Shown here piece after piece: positions 15,755-25,606 of a DNA stretch of 64,000 nucleotides (position 1 is the stretch's first letter; each line of letters begins with the position of its first letter). A program made the position numbers and the translations under genes. The notes beneath the pieces are model-generated. The model was not told the origin of the DNA. It did no database searches and saw nothing but the letters and a program-made list of their open reading frames with translations. This DNA comes from Sphingomonas gellani (GTDB taxonomy: Bacteria > Pseudomonadota > Alphaproteobacteria > Sphingomonadales > Sphingomonadaceae): positions 1-64,000 of the forward strand of contig NZ_FOCF01000008.1 of NCBI RefSeq assembly GCF_900110035.1. The letters run 5' to 3'.

Positions 15755-16255
15755 TCAGGGTCGATCGCGGCTGCCGCCACCGCCGCCGCCCGCGCCCATG
15801 CCCGGCGCCCCGACCGACCCGATATTGCCGAACAGGTCGTCGAAGAACCCGCGCTTCTTGCCCAGGGTCGGCGTGGTCTTGCCATAGGGCGCGACGGACG
15901 CGATCTGGTCCAGCCCGCCGCGACGAATGGTGGTCACGTTGCCAGCCTGATCGAAACTGATCTGCAGCGTCAGCTGCGACTTCGCACTGGGATTGCGGAA
16001 CGCCAGGTTGCGGCTGTCGCGCGCCACATAATACCAGTCGCCGCCCTGGCCATCCTTCGTGAACTGGCTGGTGAAGCTGGGCTTGCCCAGGGTGCCCAGC
16101 ACCGACTGGCGGTTGTCCACGCCGGGCTGCACCGAATTCACCAGGTCCGCATCGACGATATAGCCCTGATGCGAACGGACCGGCGTGCAGGCGCCTGCCG
16201 CCAGGGCGATGCCCAGCGCGGCGGCGGCGTGGCGGGTAAAGGCGGGCAGACGCAT
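15755..16255 (-). CDS. bamE: Outer membrane assembly lipoprotein BamE
   Basis: 166 residues. The ATG at 16255 gives a lipoprotein signal ending AAGAC. GYIVDADLVNSVQPGVDNR, VLGTLGKPSFTSQF and WYYVARDSRNLAFRNP match the SmpA/OmlA (BamE) fold. An accessory subunit of the beta-barrel assembly machine, anchored in the inner leaflet of the outer membrane. It has a long Gly-rich tail (GMGAGGGGGGS). It is divergent from the cytochrome bc1 chaperone gene, the order usual in sphingomonads. Confidence 0.92.
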   Translation of the reverse strand: MRLPAFTRHAAAALGIALAAGACTPVRSHQGYIVDADLVNSVQPGVDNRQSVLGTLGKPSFTSQFTKDGQGGDWYYVARDSRNLAFRNPSAKSQLTLQISFDQAGNVTTIRRGGLDQIASVAPYGKTTPTLGKKRGFFDDLFGNIGSVGAPGMGAGGGGGGSRDRP

Positions 16256-16387
16256 GAACACTGGCACTCCGTGGAACAACCGGCCACAACCGGCGGGCGG
16301 GCGCGATTGCATCGGCCGTCAACCTCCTCGATATGCGTTCCGCGCCGGGCAGACAAGCCGCCCGGCCATGCGAGGGGCAGCGGACGA

Positions 16388-16912
16388 GTGGGCATCTTTG
16401 GGCGGATCTTCGGCCGGGCGGACGGGGTGGGCGCGCACGCGAAGGGACTGGACGCGCTATATGCCGCCTGCGTCGCGCGCGCGCGGCAGCCGCACTGGTA
16501 CCTGGCCGGCGAGGTGCCGGACACGCTGGACGGCCGCTTCGACGCCATCGCCGCCGTGCTGTCGACCGTTCTGATGCGGCTGGAGGACGATCCCGCCGGC
16601 GCACGCCCGGCGGCGCTGCTGACGGAGCGATTCGTCGACGACATGGACCCGCAGCTGCGCGAGATCGGCATCGGCGACATCACCGTGGGCAAGCATATCG
16701 GGCGCATGATGGCCGCGCTGGGCGGCAGGCTGGGCGCGTACCGCGAGGGGGTGGCGGCAGGCGACCTGAAGCCGGCGCTGATCCGCAACCTGTACCGCGG
16801 AGCGCCGCCTTCGCCTGCCGCGCTGGACCATGTCGCCGGCGCGCTGGATGCGCTGCGCTCCGCACTCGCGACCACGCCGCTGCCCGTTCTGTTGAAAGGA
16901 AACCTGCCGTGA
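16388..16912 (+). CDS. Ubiquinol-cytochrome c chaperone family protein (CBP3-like)
   Basis: 174 residues from a GTG (VGIFGRIFGR). The segments ARQPHWYLAGEVPDTLDG, RFDAIAAVLSTVL, FVDDMDPQLREIGIGD and VGKHIGRMM are those of PF03981, the family of yeast Cbp3, which helps assemble the cytochrome bc1 complex. It overlaps the yceD-like gene by GTGA. Longer readings upstream would run into the bamE leader and are unlikely. Confidence 0.88.
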   Translation: MGIFGRIFGRADGVGAHAKGLDALYAACVARARQPHWYLAGEVPDTLDGRFDAIAAVLSTVLMRLEDDPAGARPAALLTERFVDDMDPQLREIGIGDITVGKHIGRMMAALGGRLGAYREGVAAGDLKPALIRNLYRGAPPSPAALDHVAGALDALRSALATTPLPVLLKGNLP

Positions 16913-17427
16913 CCCCCGAATTCGCCCGTCCGCAGCGGCTCGACACGATCGGCGATCGCGAACGCGAGGTGGTGGTCGAGGCCGACGATGCGGAGCGGCG
17001 CGCGCTGGCCACCCGCTTCGGCCTGATCGGGATCGACCGGCTGGAGGGCCACTTCACCATCCGCCGCGATACGAACGGGGTCAGTGCGCGCGGGCGCGTG
17101 GTCGCCGATGTGGTGCAGCCCTGCTCCGCCAGTGGCGCGCCCCTGCCCGCGCATGTCGACGAACCGGTCGCACTGATGTTCGTGGAACCGGGCACCGACA
17201 CGGAAGAGGTGGAACTGTCCGCCGATGCGCTCGACACGATGGAGATCGAGAACGGCGCGATCGATCTGGGCGAGGCGGCCGCGGAAACCATGGCGCTGGC
17301 GCTCGACCCGTTCGTGCGCGGGCCCGATGCCGATGCGGCGCTGAAGGCGGCGGGCGTGCTGGGCGAGGGCGAAGCGGGACCGTTCGGTGGCCTGGCAGCG
17401 CTGAAGGACAAGCTGGCCGGGCGCTGA
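16909..17427 (+). CDS. YceD/DUF177 family protein
   Basis: 172 residues from the overlapping GTG. VVADVVQPCSASGAPLPA and the C-terminal ETMALALDPFVRGPDA match DUF177 (YceD), a family implicated in 23S rRNA accumulation and usually placed upstream of rpmF. Here rpmF is far away, at 61.6 kb, so the usual linkage is broken. It converges with sixA. Confidence 0.88.
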   Translation: MTPEFARPQRLDTIGDREREVVVEADDAERRALATRFGLIGIDRLEGHFTIRRDTNGVSARGRVVADVVQPCSASGAPLPAHVDEPVALMFVEPGTDTEEVELSADALDTMEIENGAIDLGEAAAETMALALDPFVRGPDADAALKAAGVLGEGEAGPFGGLAALKDKLAGR

Positions 17428-17439
17428 TCGGCCCGGCGT

Positions 17440-17967
17440 TCAGCCGAAATCGGGACCCAGTTCGGGATCGAGATCGCGGGGGCGGACGAACCGGACCAGG
17501 GTGGCGCAGCCCGCGGCCAGGTCCGCCCACTCCCCCTCGAACGTCATCTGCGCGACACTGGCAGTGGGGTATTTGGCCGCGACCTCGTCCCGCAATCCGC
17601 CGCCATCGCGCACCAGGTCCAGAACCAGATCCTCCAGCCCCGGATTGTGCCCGACCATCAGCAGGCAGTCCCCCTGCTGTTCCTGCGCCACCTCCAGCAG
17701 AGTCTCTGCCGAGGCCAGATAGATGCGCCGATCCTCCACCGCTGCGGGCACGGCGCCGTATCCGGTCGCGAACGCCTCCAGCGTCTGTGCGACCCGCACC
17801 GCGGGGGATGCGATCACATGGTCGAAATGCAGCCCCACCTCGCGCAGGTGGCGGCCCATCACCTCCGCCGCCCGCCGGCCCTTGGCGTTCAGCGCCCGGT
17901 CGAAATCGCGGCAGACCTGGTCGTCCGATCCCGCCTTGGCGTGGCGCAACAGCGTCATCGTCTTCAC
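17440..17967 (-). CDS. SixA-type phosphohistidine phosphatase
   Basis: 175 residues from a GTG that overlaps the helicase stop. Histidine-phosphatase motifs: LLRHAKAG at the N-terminus with the catalytic His, VIASPAVRVAQT, and MVGHNPGLEDL with the second His. The short length is typical of SixA, which removes phosphate from histidine phosphotransfer proteins. The partner is unknown. It is translationally coupled to the DinG-like helicase. Confidence 0.85.
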   Translation of the reverse strand: MKTMTLLRHAKAGSDDQVCRDFDRALNAKGRRAAEVMGRHLREVGLHFDHVIASPAVRVAQTLEAFATGYGAVPAAVEDRRIYLASAETLLEVAQEQQGDCLLMVGHNPGLEDLVLDLVRDGGGLRDEVAAKYPTASVAQMTFEGEWADLAAGCATLVRFVRPRDLDPELGPDFG

Positions 17968-20714
17968 GGCAGTTCCCCCAGCGTCTCGCCCGCATGCGCC
18001 CCATGCCCCAGCGAGCCGGGAATGGCCAGCGGGGCGGACGGAGACAGCCGGGCGGACACCCGCGCGACCGCCTCGTCCAGCGTGACGCGGGCGATGGGCG
18101 TGCCATCGGGAAAAGCGGACAACAGCCGCGACGGCGTGGCGGCCGACAGCAGCACGAATAGGCCCCGGTCGTCGGCGCGACGGATCAGCCGCCCGAACGC
18201 CTGCGCCAGACGCGCCCGCACGATGCGGTCGTCATAGGTGGAGCCGCCGCCGACCAGCCGCCGCGCGGCGTGCAGCACGCCCGGCTTCGGCCAGGGCACG
18301 CCCTCCATCACCACCAGGCGCAGCGAATGGCCGGGCACGTCCACCCCGTCCCTCAACGCGTCGGTGCCGAGCAGGCTGGCATGCGGATCGTCGCGAAAGA
18401 TGTCGACCAGCGTGCCGGTGTCGATCGGATCGACATGCTGCGCGTGTAGCGGCAGGCCGTCGCGCGCCAGTCGATCGGCCAGCCGCGCATGCACCGCACG
18501 CAGCCGGCGGATCGCGGTGAACAGGCCCAGCGTGCCGCCACCCGCCGCCGCGATCAGCCGGGCATAGGCGCCCGACAATTCCGCGATGTCGCCTTTCTTC
18601 ACGTCGGTGACGATCAGCACCTCGGCATGGGCGGCATAGTCGAACGGGCTGGCGGCGGCGAAACGCTGCGGCGCGCGGACGAGGTGGTGGGCGCCCGAAC
18701 GCGCCTCCGCCTGTGTCCAGTCGCCATCGCCCGTGCCGCCGCCGCGCAGGGTGGCGGAGGTGACCAGCACGCCGTGCGCCGGCTTCAGCACCACTTCCGC
18801 CAGCGGGCGTGTCGGGTCGAGCCAGCGGCGGTGCAGCCCGACATCGTATTCGCGCCCCTCCACCCGGTCCACCGCCAGCCAGTCGACGAAGTCGGGATCG
18901 ACGGGCCCGCCGACCCGCGCCAGCAGCGCCAGCCACGCCGCCACCGTTTCCGCACGCCAGCCGATGGAGGCGATCGCTCCCTCCACCCGCGCCCGCGCCT
19001 GTGCGTCCAGCCAATCGGGCGCCTCCGCCAACAAAGCCTCCAGCCGGCGTGCCAAACCGTTGAGCGGCCGGACCAGCGCGTCCAGCGCCGCGGCGGCGGG
19101 CTGGGCCGCGTCGATCAGCGCGGGTGTCGGCTCCGCCAGTTCGGTTTCCAGGCCATAGCCGGCATCGCCGGGCTGTTCGGCACGGGCATAGGTCAGGCCA
19201 CGCGCCGCAGCGAGCAGCGCCTCGACCGGCCCGAACGGCTGCCCCTCCGCCAATCGCCCCAGCCAGCCATCGGACGGCAGCGCGCGCGCCGCATCCACCG
19301 CATCGGCGATGGCGCGGGCGCCCGCCTCGTCATAGCTGGCGACGTCGGACAGCCGCGCGGCCAGGCCACGTCGCCGCCCGCGCCCGCCCGCCTCCGGCCC
19401 GAGCAGCCAGCGCCTGAGTTCGATCGACTCGGCCCCCGACAGCGCGGTGCCGAACATCGCGTCGGCCGCGTCGTGCAGGTGGTGCCCCTCGTCGAATACG
19501 TACCGGGTCGGGCGGGTGTTCAATTCGCGGCCACGCGCCGCATTGACCATCACCAGCGCGTGGTTGGCGATGACGATGTCGGCCTGCGCACCGGCCCTCG
19601 CAGCACGCTCGATAAAGCATTTCCGGTAGTGCGGACAGCCGGCATAGACGCACTCGCCGCGCCGGTCGGTCAGCGCGGCCGGGCCGTTGCGGCGGAACAG
19701 CGTCGGCAACCAGCCGGGCAGGTCGCCGCCGACCATGTCGCCGTCCGCCGTGTACGCCGCCCAGCGCGCGACGAGTTGCGCCAGCACCGCCGCGCGGCCT
19801 GCGAATCCGCCCTGCAAGGCATCCTCCAGGTTGAGCAGGCAGAGGTAGTTCTCCCGTCCCTTGCGCGTCACCACCCGCACGCGGCGTTCGGCGGCGTCGG
19901 GGAACAGGCGCTCCGTTTCCTGGCTCAGTTGGCGTTGCAGCGCCTTGGTGAAGGTGGAGATCCATACCGGCCCGCCCGCCCGCTCCGCCCACAAGGATGC
20001 GGGCGCGAGATAGCCCAGCGTCTTGCCGATGCCCGTGCCCGCCTCCGCCAGCACCATGTTGGGCGCGTCGCGGACGCTGCGCGGTCCGAACGCCTCGGCC
20101 GCGGCGGCGGCAAAGGCGCGCTGTCCCGGCCGGATTTCCGCACCAGCACCCGTCAGGCGCGTCAACCGCTCCTCCGCCTCGTCCGGCAGCAGCGTCACGG
20201 TGCGCGGCGCGGGTCGCGGTGGCGCCTCCTCCCATTCGGGCAGGCGGGAAAACAACCAGCGTTCGTCGCGTGCCGGCTTGGCGACGCGCTCCACCACAGC
20301 CGGTCCCCAGGGCCAGCGCATCCGGAACAACGCCTGCGCGCTTGCCCATGCCCCCTCCCGCTCCGGCCAGTTCCCGGCCGGTACCGCCAGCAGCGCCGCC
20401 GCCGCCTCCAGCAGGAACGCCGCGACATCCTCGTCTCCGTCCGGCGGCGACAGGTCCACCGCCCGCGCCAGCCCGGCGGGCGTCGGCACGGCGAAGCGCG
20501 CGGGGTGGATGAACGCGAACAGCTCCAGCAGATCCAGCCCGGACAGTTCGGCATAGCCCAGCCTCTGCCCGACCAGGGGCGCGTTGAGCAGGATTACCGG
20601 CGTATCGGCCGCGAGCCGGATCGCCTCGCCGCGCCCGATCGCGCGCGTGCCGGCCGCATCGGCGATCCAGATGCCGCTATGGCTCGCGTGAAGGGCGGGA
20701 TGGGGCAGCGACAT
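17964..20714 (-). CDS. DinG/XPD-like ATP-dependent DNA helicase
   Basis: 916 residues from the ATG at 20714 (a further upstream start would add 13 residues). Walker A is LAEAGTGIGKTLGYLAP, and the DEAH-type box is VFDEGHHLHDAAD. Four Cys between them (ENYLCLL, ECVYAGCPHYRKC) suit a 4Fe-4S cluster as in XPD/DinG. C-terminal motifs include VTSATLRGG, LGTDALRDGVDVPG and QAFGRLIRR. About 190 N-terminal residues before the helicase core are not recognised and replace the exonuclease domain of Firmicute DinG. Likely acts in repair or R-loop processing. Confidence 0.85.
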   Translation of the reverse strand: MSLPHPALHASHSGIWIADAAGTRAIGRGEAIRLAADTPVILLNAPLVGQRLGYAELSGLDLLELFAFIHPARFAVPTPAGLARAVDLSPPDGDEDVAAFLLEAAAALLAVPAGNWPEREGAWASAQALFRMRWPWGPAVVERVAKPARDERWLFSRLPEWEEAPPRPAPRTVTLLPDEAEERLTRLTGAGAEIRPGQRAFAAAAAEAFGPRSVRDAPNMVLAEAGTGIGKTLGYLAPASLWAERAGGPVWISTFTKALQRQLSQETERLFPDAAERRVRVVTRKGRENYLCLLNLEDALQGGFAGRAAVLAQLVARWAAYTADGDMVGGDLPGWLPTLFRRNGPAALTDRRGECVYAGCPHYRKCFIERAARAGAQADIVIANHALVMVNAARGRELNTRPTRYVFDEGHHLHDAADAMFGTALSGAESIELRRWLLGPEAGGRGRRRGLAARLSDVASYDEAGARAIADAVDAARALPSDGWLGRLAEGQPFGPVEALLAAARGLTYARAEQPGDAGYGLETELAEPTPALIDAAQPAAAALDALVRPLNGLARRLEALLAEAPDWLDAQARARVEGAIASIGWRAETVAAWLALLARVGGPVDPDFVDWLAVDRVEGREYDVGLHRRWLDPTRPLAEVVLKPAHGVLVTSATLRGGGTGDGDWTQAEARSGAHHLVRAPQRFAAASPFDYAAHAEVLIVTDVKKGDIAELSGAYARLIAAAGGGTLGLFTAIRRLRAVHARLADRLARDGLPLHAQHVDPIDTGTLVDIFRDDPHASLLGTDALRDGVDVPGHSLRLVVMEGVPWPKPGVLHAARRLVGGGSTYDDRIVRARLAQAFGRLIRRADDRGLFVLLSAATPSRLLSAFPDGTPIARVTLDEAVARVSARLSPSAPLAIPGSLGHGAHAGETLGELP

Positions 20715-20826
20715 CGGTGCGGTTGAGATGCGGGCGCGGGAACGGATTGGCAACCCGGCTTCGTTGCGCCGCGTTCACGCGTCGTGCGTTACCGCCGCGC
20801 CAATCGCGATTTTCGAAGGAGACGCC

Positions 20827-21276
20827 ATGACCCGCCACCGCCTGCCCGTTCTCGCCGCGACCGCGATCGCCGCACTCGGCGCGGTCGCGGCCACCGCCAG
20901 CGTCGACACCAGTCCGAAACCGGGTGGCGTGTACCGGCTGAAGCCCGGCATCTACGCGCAGAAGGGCACGTCCTGCTCCTCGCCCGCCAATGCGGAGATC
21001 CGCCAGTATGATGGTCGCGGGATCAGCACCGCGCATAGCCGTGCCTGTCGTGCCAGCGTCCTGTCGCGGCGTGGCGACCGCTATACCGTGAGCCAATCGT
21101 GCATGGACGCCGGCGCGGGGCCGGGCAAACGCTTCACGGAGCGTCAGACGGTAACAGTGCGCGACGCGCTGACCTTCACCCAGGCGTCGAAGGGTGCGGG
21201 CACCACCTATCGTTATTGCCCGATCGACCAGTTGCCGCGTGGGCTGCGCGAAGCGGCGGTTCATCCCGCGTCGTAG
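20827..21276 (+). CDS. Secreted hypothetical protein
   Basis: 149 residues from the ATG at 20827, which follows AAGGAG. N-terminal signal (PVLAATAIAALGAVAATASV), then a small domain with four or more Cys (GTSCSSPANAEI, SRACRASV, QSCMDAG, YRYCPIDQL) likely joined by disulphides. No family is recognised. It is divergent from the helicase gene and ends at a bidirectional terminator shared with katE. Confidence 0.7.
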   Translation: MTRHRLPVLAATAIAALGAVAATASVDTSPKPGGVYRLKPGIYAQKGTSCSSPANAEIRQYDGRGISTAHSRACRASVLSRRGDRYTVSQSCMDAGAGPGKRFTERQTVTVRDALTFTQASKGAGTTYRYCPIDQLPRGLREAAVHPAS

Positions 21277-21306
21277 GACCAGCCTCACAAGGCCCGCCTA
21301 AAGAAC

Positions 21307-21341
21307 AGGCCCCGGACCGCTCGTCGCTCTCCGGGGCCTTT
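21307..21341. terminator. Bidirectional terminator between hypothetical gene and katE
   Basis: AGGCCCCGGA (21307-21316) and TCCGGGGCCT (21330-21339) form a perfect 10-bp stem with a 13-base loop. T-rich sequence follows on both strands (CTTTG rightward, GTTCTTT leftward). It serves two converging genes. Confidence 0.8.
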
Positions 21342-21346
21342 GCGGT

Positions 21347-23434
21347 TCAGGCGAGGGTACGAACCTTCGCTTCCCGATCCCAATACCGCTTCTTCGCCGC
21401 GTCGACGAAGCCGTCCAGCGCCACCACGCCCTCGTCAGGTTCCACGCCCGCCTTGTCGAGCAGCGGCTTGGCGTCCGCATTGTGGCCGATCGCCTTCAGG
21501 TGGCCGAACGCGTCCATCACCCACTGAACCGCCGCGCCTTCCTTGCACAGCTTGGCACAGGCGTCCGCCGACAGGATCACCGCACAGGCATCCACCGTCA
21601 CCGACGGCTGCCCGAACAGTTGCGCGTCGGCCCTGACGGAAGAGCCGTCCGACAGAGGCACCGCCCCGACCTTCGGCGCGATCAGCATCGGGTTTCCGCC
21701 GGCTGCCTTTACCGCATCCTTGACCGACGCCAGCTCGCCCGCATCGGTGCCGTCCGCGAACAGGATGCCAACGGTGCGACCCTCCAGCGTGTGCTTTTCC
21801 AGCGGGCCGCGAATGATGCGCAGCGCCGGCGACGGGTCCATGTCGATCGGCTGCACCTTCGTCGGCGACGCTTCGGGCAGGTCCATCGCCAGCCCTTCCG
21901 CCACGCGGGTCGCCAGATCCTCGTCCACGTTGCGCAGGTTCGCCATCATCGCGATCCGGATGTGCTCCAGCGAAACCTTGGACAGTTCGAAGACAAGCGC
22001 GGAGGCAAGGTGCGCCTGTTCCGCACTATCCAGCGAGCGGAAGAACAGCCGCGCCTGGCTGTAATGGTCGGCGAAGCTTTCCGGCCGGATCCGCAGCTTT
22101 TGCCCCTCTTCCTCGGACGGGAACGTCTTGTAGCCGCCCTCCGGATCCTCGCGCGCGCCGCCTTCCTCGCCCGCCTTGGACAGGCTGTTTGGCTCGTAAT
22201 TGGCGCGGCCCTTGGGCACCTGCATCTGCATATGGCCATCGCGCTGCTGGTTCAGGAACGGACAGCCTGCCGCCGCCGCGCGCCCCTTGGCCGAGTTGAT
22301 CGGCAGCTGGTGGAAATTGACCGATCCCAGCCGCGACAGCTGCGTGTCGGTATAGCTGAACAGCCGCCCCTGCAGCAGCGGGTCGTTCGAGAAGCCGATG
22401 CCCGGCACGACGTGGCTGGGCACGAACGCGGCCTGTTCGGTTTCCGCGAAGAAATTATCGGGATAACGGTCCAGCACCATGCGCCCGACGATGCGGACGG
22501 GCAGCACCTCCTCCGGGATGATCTTGGTCGCGTCCAGCACGTCATAGGGCTGGCTGTTGGCGAACTCCTCGTCGAACAGCTGCACGCCCAGTTCCCATTC
22601 GGGGAAATCGCCGCGATCGATCCGTTCGAACAGGTCGCGGCGCTGGAAATCGGGGTCGGCGCCGGCGATCTTCACCGTCTCGTCCCAGATGGTGGAGGCC
22701 AGGCCCGCCTTGGGCTTCCAGTGGAACTTGACGAAGGTCGACTTGCCCTCCTTGTTGATGAACCGGAAGGTGTGGACGCCAAAACCCTCCATGTTGGCGA
22801 AGGTGCGCGGCAGGGTCCGGTCGCTCATCGCCCACATGATCATGTGGGTCGATTCCGGCATCAGGCTGATGAAGTCCCAGAACGTGTCATGCGCGGTGGC
22901 GGCCTGGGGATAACCGCGATCGGCCTCCATCTTTGCCGCATGGATCAGGTCGGGGAACTTGATCGCATCCTGGATGAAGAACACCGGGATGTTGTTGCCG
23001 ACCAGGTCCCAATTGCCCTGGCGGGTGTAGAACTTCACCGCGAACCCGCGCACATCGCGCGGCGTGTCGATCGATCCGGCACCGCCCGCCACGGTGGAAA
23101 AGCGGGTGAACACCTCCGTCCGCTGGCCCTTCTTCTGGAACAGGTCGGCGACCGTGATGTCGGCCAGGCTGTCGGTGCATTCGAAATAGCCATGCGCCGC
23201 GCTGCCGCGGGCATGGACGATCCGCTCCGGGATGCGCTCATGATCGAAATGGTTGATCTTTTCGCGATAGACCTCGTCCTCCAGCAGCACGGGGCCGCGG
23301 GCCCCCGCTTTCAGCTGGTTCTGGTTGTCGCTGATCGGCGTGCCGTGGTTGGTGGTCAGCACGCCGTGGTCGGCGTCGGCCACCTGATGGGTCTCGCCGC
23401 CGTTGCCGGCGTTGAGAGCGGAATAGTCGGTCAT
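21347..23434 (-). CDS. katE: Large-subunit catalase, HPII/KatE type
   Basis: 695 residues. The ATG at 23434 is preceded by AAGGA. Catalase core: [15 protein letters not shown] with distal His74, [20 protein letters not shown] with the catalytic Asn, and [12 protein letters not shown] with the haem-ligand Tyr. The extra C-terminal domain of about 150 residues ([28 protein letters not shown]) is the flavodoxin/DJ-1-like domain found in clade 2 large catalases. Dismutates H2O2 in the cytoplasm. Near-consensus EcfG-type promoter upstream at 23464-23489. Confidence 0.95.
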   Translation of the reverse strand: MTDYSALNAGNGGETHQVADADHGVLTTNHGTPISDNQNQLKAGARGPVLLEDEVYREKINHFDHERIPERIVHARGSAAHGYFECTDSLADITVADLFQKKGQRTEVFTRFSTVAGGAGSIDTPRDVRGFAVKFYTRQGNWDLVGNNIPVFFIQDAIKFPDLIHAAKMEADRGYPQAATAHDTFWDFISLMPESTHMIMWAMSDRTLPRTFANMEGFGVHTFRFINKEGKSTFVKFHWKPKAGLASTIWDETVKIAGADPDFQRRDLFERIDRGDFPEWELGVQLFDEEFANSQPYDVLDATKIIPEEVLPVRIVGRMVLDRYPDNFFAETEQAAFVPSHVVPGIGFSNDPLLQGRLFSYTDTQLSRLGSVNFHQLPINSAKGRAAAAGCPFLNQQRDGHMQMQVPKGRANYEPNSLSKAGEEGGAREDPEGGYKTFPSEEEGQKLRIRPESFADHYSQARLFFRSLDSAEQAHLASALVFELSKVSLEHIRIAMMANLRNVDEDLATRVAEGLAMDLPEASPTKVQPIDMDPSPALRIIRGPLEKHTLEGRTVGILFADGTDAGELASVKDAVKAAGGNPMLIAPKVGAVPLSDGSSVRADAQLFGQPSVTVDACAVILSADACAKLCKEGAAVQWVMDAFGHLKAIGHNADAKPLLDKAGVEPDEGVVALDGFVDAAKKRYWDREAKVRTLA

Positions 23435-23463
23435 GAGAAGTCCTTCGCTGGATCTGGCGTCAT

Positions 23464-23489
23464 AACGGCCGACAAGTCCGCGAAGTTTC
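23464..23489 (-). promoter_or_regulatory. Candidate EcfG general-stress promoter of katE
   Basis: On the minus strand GAAAC, 17 bases, CGTT. The alphaproteobacterial EcfG consensus is GGAAC, 16-17 bases, CGTT, so one base differs. It ends 30 bases before the katE ATG, a suitable distance, and catalase is a common EcfG target. Confidence 0.5.
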
Positions 23490-23543
23490 GACCATTTCGA
23501 CCGATTGTGCGGGCGCTTCGCCATCGGCTAGGGCGGGTCCACG

Positions 23544-25136
23544 ATGACTGACGAAATCCGCTCCGCCGCCCTCGCGTCCAAGGCCTGGCCGTTCGAGGAG
23601 GCGCGCAAGCTGCTCGCCCGTTACCCGCAGGGGAAACTGGCCAAGGATGGACAGGTCGCGCCCATCCTGTTCGAGACCGGCTACGGCCCGTCGGGCCTGC
23701 CGCATATCGGCACGTTCAACGAGGTGCTGCGCACCACCATGGTGCGCCAGGCCTTCCATGCCCTGTCGGACCAGCCGACCCGCCTGGTGGCGTTCAGCGA
23801 CGACATGGACGGTCTGCGCAAGGTGCCGGACAATGTCCCGAACGGCGCGATGCTGGCCGAACATCTGGGCAAGCCGCTGACGCGCATTCCCGATCCGTTC
23901 GGCACGCACGACAGCTTCGCCGCGCACAACAATGCCCGGCTGCGCGCATTCCTGGACCAGTACGGGTTCGAGTACGAGTTCGCGTCCTCCACCGAATATT
24001 ACACCGCCGGCCGGTTCGACGACGCGCTAAAGCTGGTGCTCGGCCATTACGATGCGATCCAGGCCGTGATGCTGCCGACGCTGCGGGCGGAGCGGCGCGC
24101 GACCTATTCGCCGGTGCTGCCGATCAGCCCGACCACGGGCGTGGTGCTGCAGGTGCCGGTGGAGGTGGTCGATGCGCAGGCCGGCACCATCGCCTTCATC
24201 GACGAGAATGGCGAGCGGGTCGTGCAGTCCGCGCTGGGTGGCCTCTCCAAGCTGCAATGGAAGGTCGACTGGGCGATGCGCTGGGTCGCGCTGGGCGTGG
24301 ACTACGAGATGGCGGGCAAGGACCTGATCGATTCGGTCACCCAGTCCGGCAAGATCGCGCGCGTATTGGGTGGCCGCCCGCCCGAGGGCTTCACCTACGA
24401 GATGTTCCTGGACGAACATGGCGAGAAGATCAGCAAGTCCAAGGGCAACGGCCTGTCGATGGAGCAATGGCTGACCTACGGTCCCGAAGAGAGCCTGGCC
24501 TTCTTCGCGTATCGTGAGCCCAAGAAGGCCAAGCAGCTGCACATGGGCGTGATCCCCAAGGCGGTGGACGAATATTGGCAGTTCCGCGCCAATTACCCGG
24601 GCCAGCCGGTCAGGGAGCGACTGGGCAACCCAGTCCACCACATCCATGACGGCAAGCTGCCGACGGGGGACCTCCCCGTCACGTTCGGCCTGTTGCTGAA
24701 CCTGGTCGGCGTGATGGGAGAGGCGACCAAGGAACAGGTCTGGGGCTATCTGCGCAACTACGTCCCCGATGCGTCGGCGCAGACGCATCCCGAACTGGAC
24801 CGGCTGATCGGGTATGCCTTGGCCTATGCCCGCGATTTCGTCGCGCCGACGTTGCACCGCCGCGCGCCCGACGCGACCGAACGCGCCGCGCTGGAGCGGC
24901 TGGACGCCGACCTTGCCGCCCTGCCCGCCGATGCCAGCGCGGAGGACATCCAGAACATCGTCTACGAGATCGGCAAGACGGCCGGGTTCGACAGCCTGCG
25001 CGACTGGTTCAAGGCGCTGTACGAAACGCTGCTGGGGTCCAGCCAGGGTCCGCGCATGGGCAGCTTCATCCGCCTGTACGGCATCGCCAACAGCCGCGCG
25101 CTGATCGCCGACGCGCTGAGCAAGGCGGGCGCATAG
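23544..25136 (+). CDS. lysK: Class I lysyl-tRNA synthetase
   Basis: 530 residues. Class I signature PHIGTFNE (HIGH box, 54-57) and KISKSKGN (KMSKS box near 295), with [16 protein letters not shown], typical of class I LysRS. Alphaproteobacteria use this archaeal-type class I enzyme in place of the class II LysS of most bacteria. Charges tRNA-Lys with lysine. It is divergent from katE. The C-terminal alpha-helical anticodon-binding region ([16 protein letters not shown]) is complete. Confidence 0.95.
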   Translation: MTDEIRSAALASKAWPFEEARKLLARYPQGKLAKDGQVAPILFETGYGPSGLPHIGTFNEVLRTTMVRQAFHALSDQPTRLVAFSDDMDGLRKVPDNVPNGAMLAEHLGKPLTRIPDPFGTHDSFAAHNNARLRAFLDQYGFEYEFASSTEYYTAGRFDDALKLVLGHYDAIQAVMLPTLRAERRATYSPVLPISPTTGVVLQVPVEVVDAQAGTIAFIDENGERVVQSALGGLSKLQWKVDWAMRWVALGVDYEMAGKDLIDSVTQSGKIARVLGGRPPEGFTYEMFLDEHGEKISKSKGNGLSMEQWLTYGPEESLAFFAYREPKKAKQLHMGVIPKAVDEYWQFRANYPGQPVRERLGNPVHHIHDGKLPTGDLPVTFGLLLNLVGVMGEATKEQVWGYLRNYVPDASAQTHPELDRLIGYALAYARDFVAPTLHRRAPDATERAALERLDADLAALPADASAEDIQNIVYEIGKTAGFDSLRDWFKALYETLLGSSQGPRMGSFIRLYGIANSRALIADALSKAGA

Positions 25137-25180
25137 GGATGCGGGAACGGGCACGCGGACTCGGCCGTTATCGGCGGATC

Positions 25181-25513
25181 ATGCGCGCACCCATGCTCCT
25201 ATCCCCGCTCGTGCTGCTCGCCGCCTGCGGCCAGCCCGCCCCGCAACAGACCAACACCGCCAGCGCGGCACCGAAGGAGACGGGCTATATCGCCCGTGTC
25301 CAGGCGCTGCCCCCCGGCCAGCGCGAAGGCGTGCTGTTCCGCGCGATCCGCAGCAGCGGCGGCCAGAGCTGTCAGGAGATCAAGCAGGTGGAACCGCTGC
25401 CGACGCCAGCGTCGGGCCAGCCGGCGTGGCGGGTGACCTGCATCGACGGCAGCCAGTGGCGCGTGGCGTTGACCGACGACGGCACCGCGCTGGTGACCGG
25501 AGCGCAGCGTTAG
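25181..25513 (+). CDS. Small lipoprotein of unknown function
   Basis: 110 residues from the ATG at 25181. Lipobox VLLAACG with Cys near residue 16, then a flexible Gln/Thr/Ala linker and a small domain with two Cys (GGQSCQEIKQVEP, VTCIDGSQWRVALTDDG) that look like a disulphide pair. No family name assigned. It follows lysK by 44 bases and ends before a hairpin. Confidence 0.7.
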   Translation: MRAPMLLSPLVLLAACGQPAPQQTNTASAAPKETGYIARVQALPPGQREGVLFRAIRSSGGQSCQEIKQVEPLPTPASGQPAWRVTCIDGSQWRVALTDDGTALVTGAQR

Positions 25514-25523
25514 ACGCCGCTCC

Positions 25524-25555
25524 GTCCGTCGACCGTTCAATCCCGGTCGGCGGAC
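25524..25555. terminator. Hairpin between lipoprotein and S41 peptidase genes
   Basis: GTCCGTCGACCG (25524-25535) pairs with CGGTCGGCGGAC (25544-25555), 12 bp including one G-T wobble, loop of 8 bases. No T-run. It lies between converging genes, so a weak bidirectional terminator is plausible. Confidence 0.5.
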
Positions 25556-25606
25556 CGCCACGCCGGCCGTGCGCGGCGGCGGGAGCTAGCCCTCCTCCGC
25601 CCTCCT

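Noticed and set aside
18489..20726. 745-codon plus-strand frame opposite the DinG-like helicase
   Set aside because: Composition is Arg/Gln/His-rich without any motif, while the minus strand has complete helicase motifs.
21482..23551. 689-codon plus-strand frame opposite katE
   Set aside because: Catalase on the minus strand is unambiguous; the frame has no features of its own.
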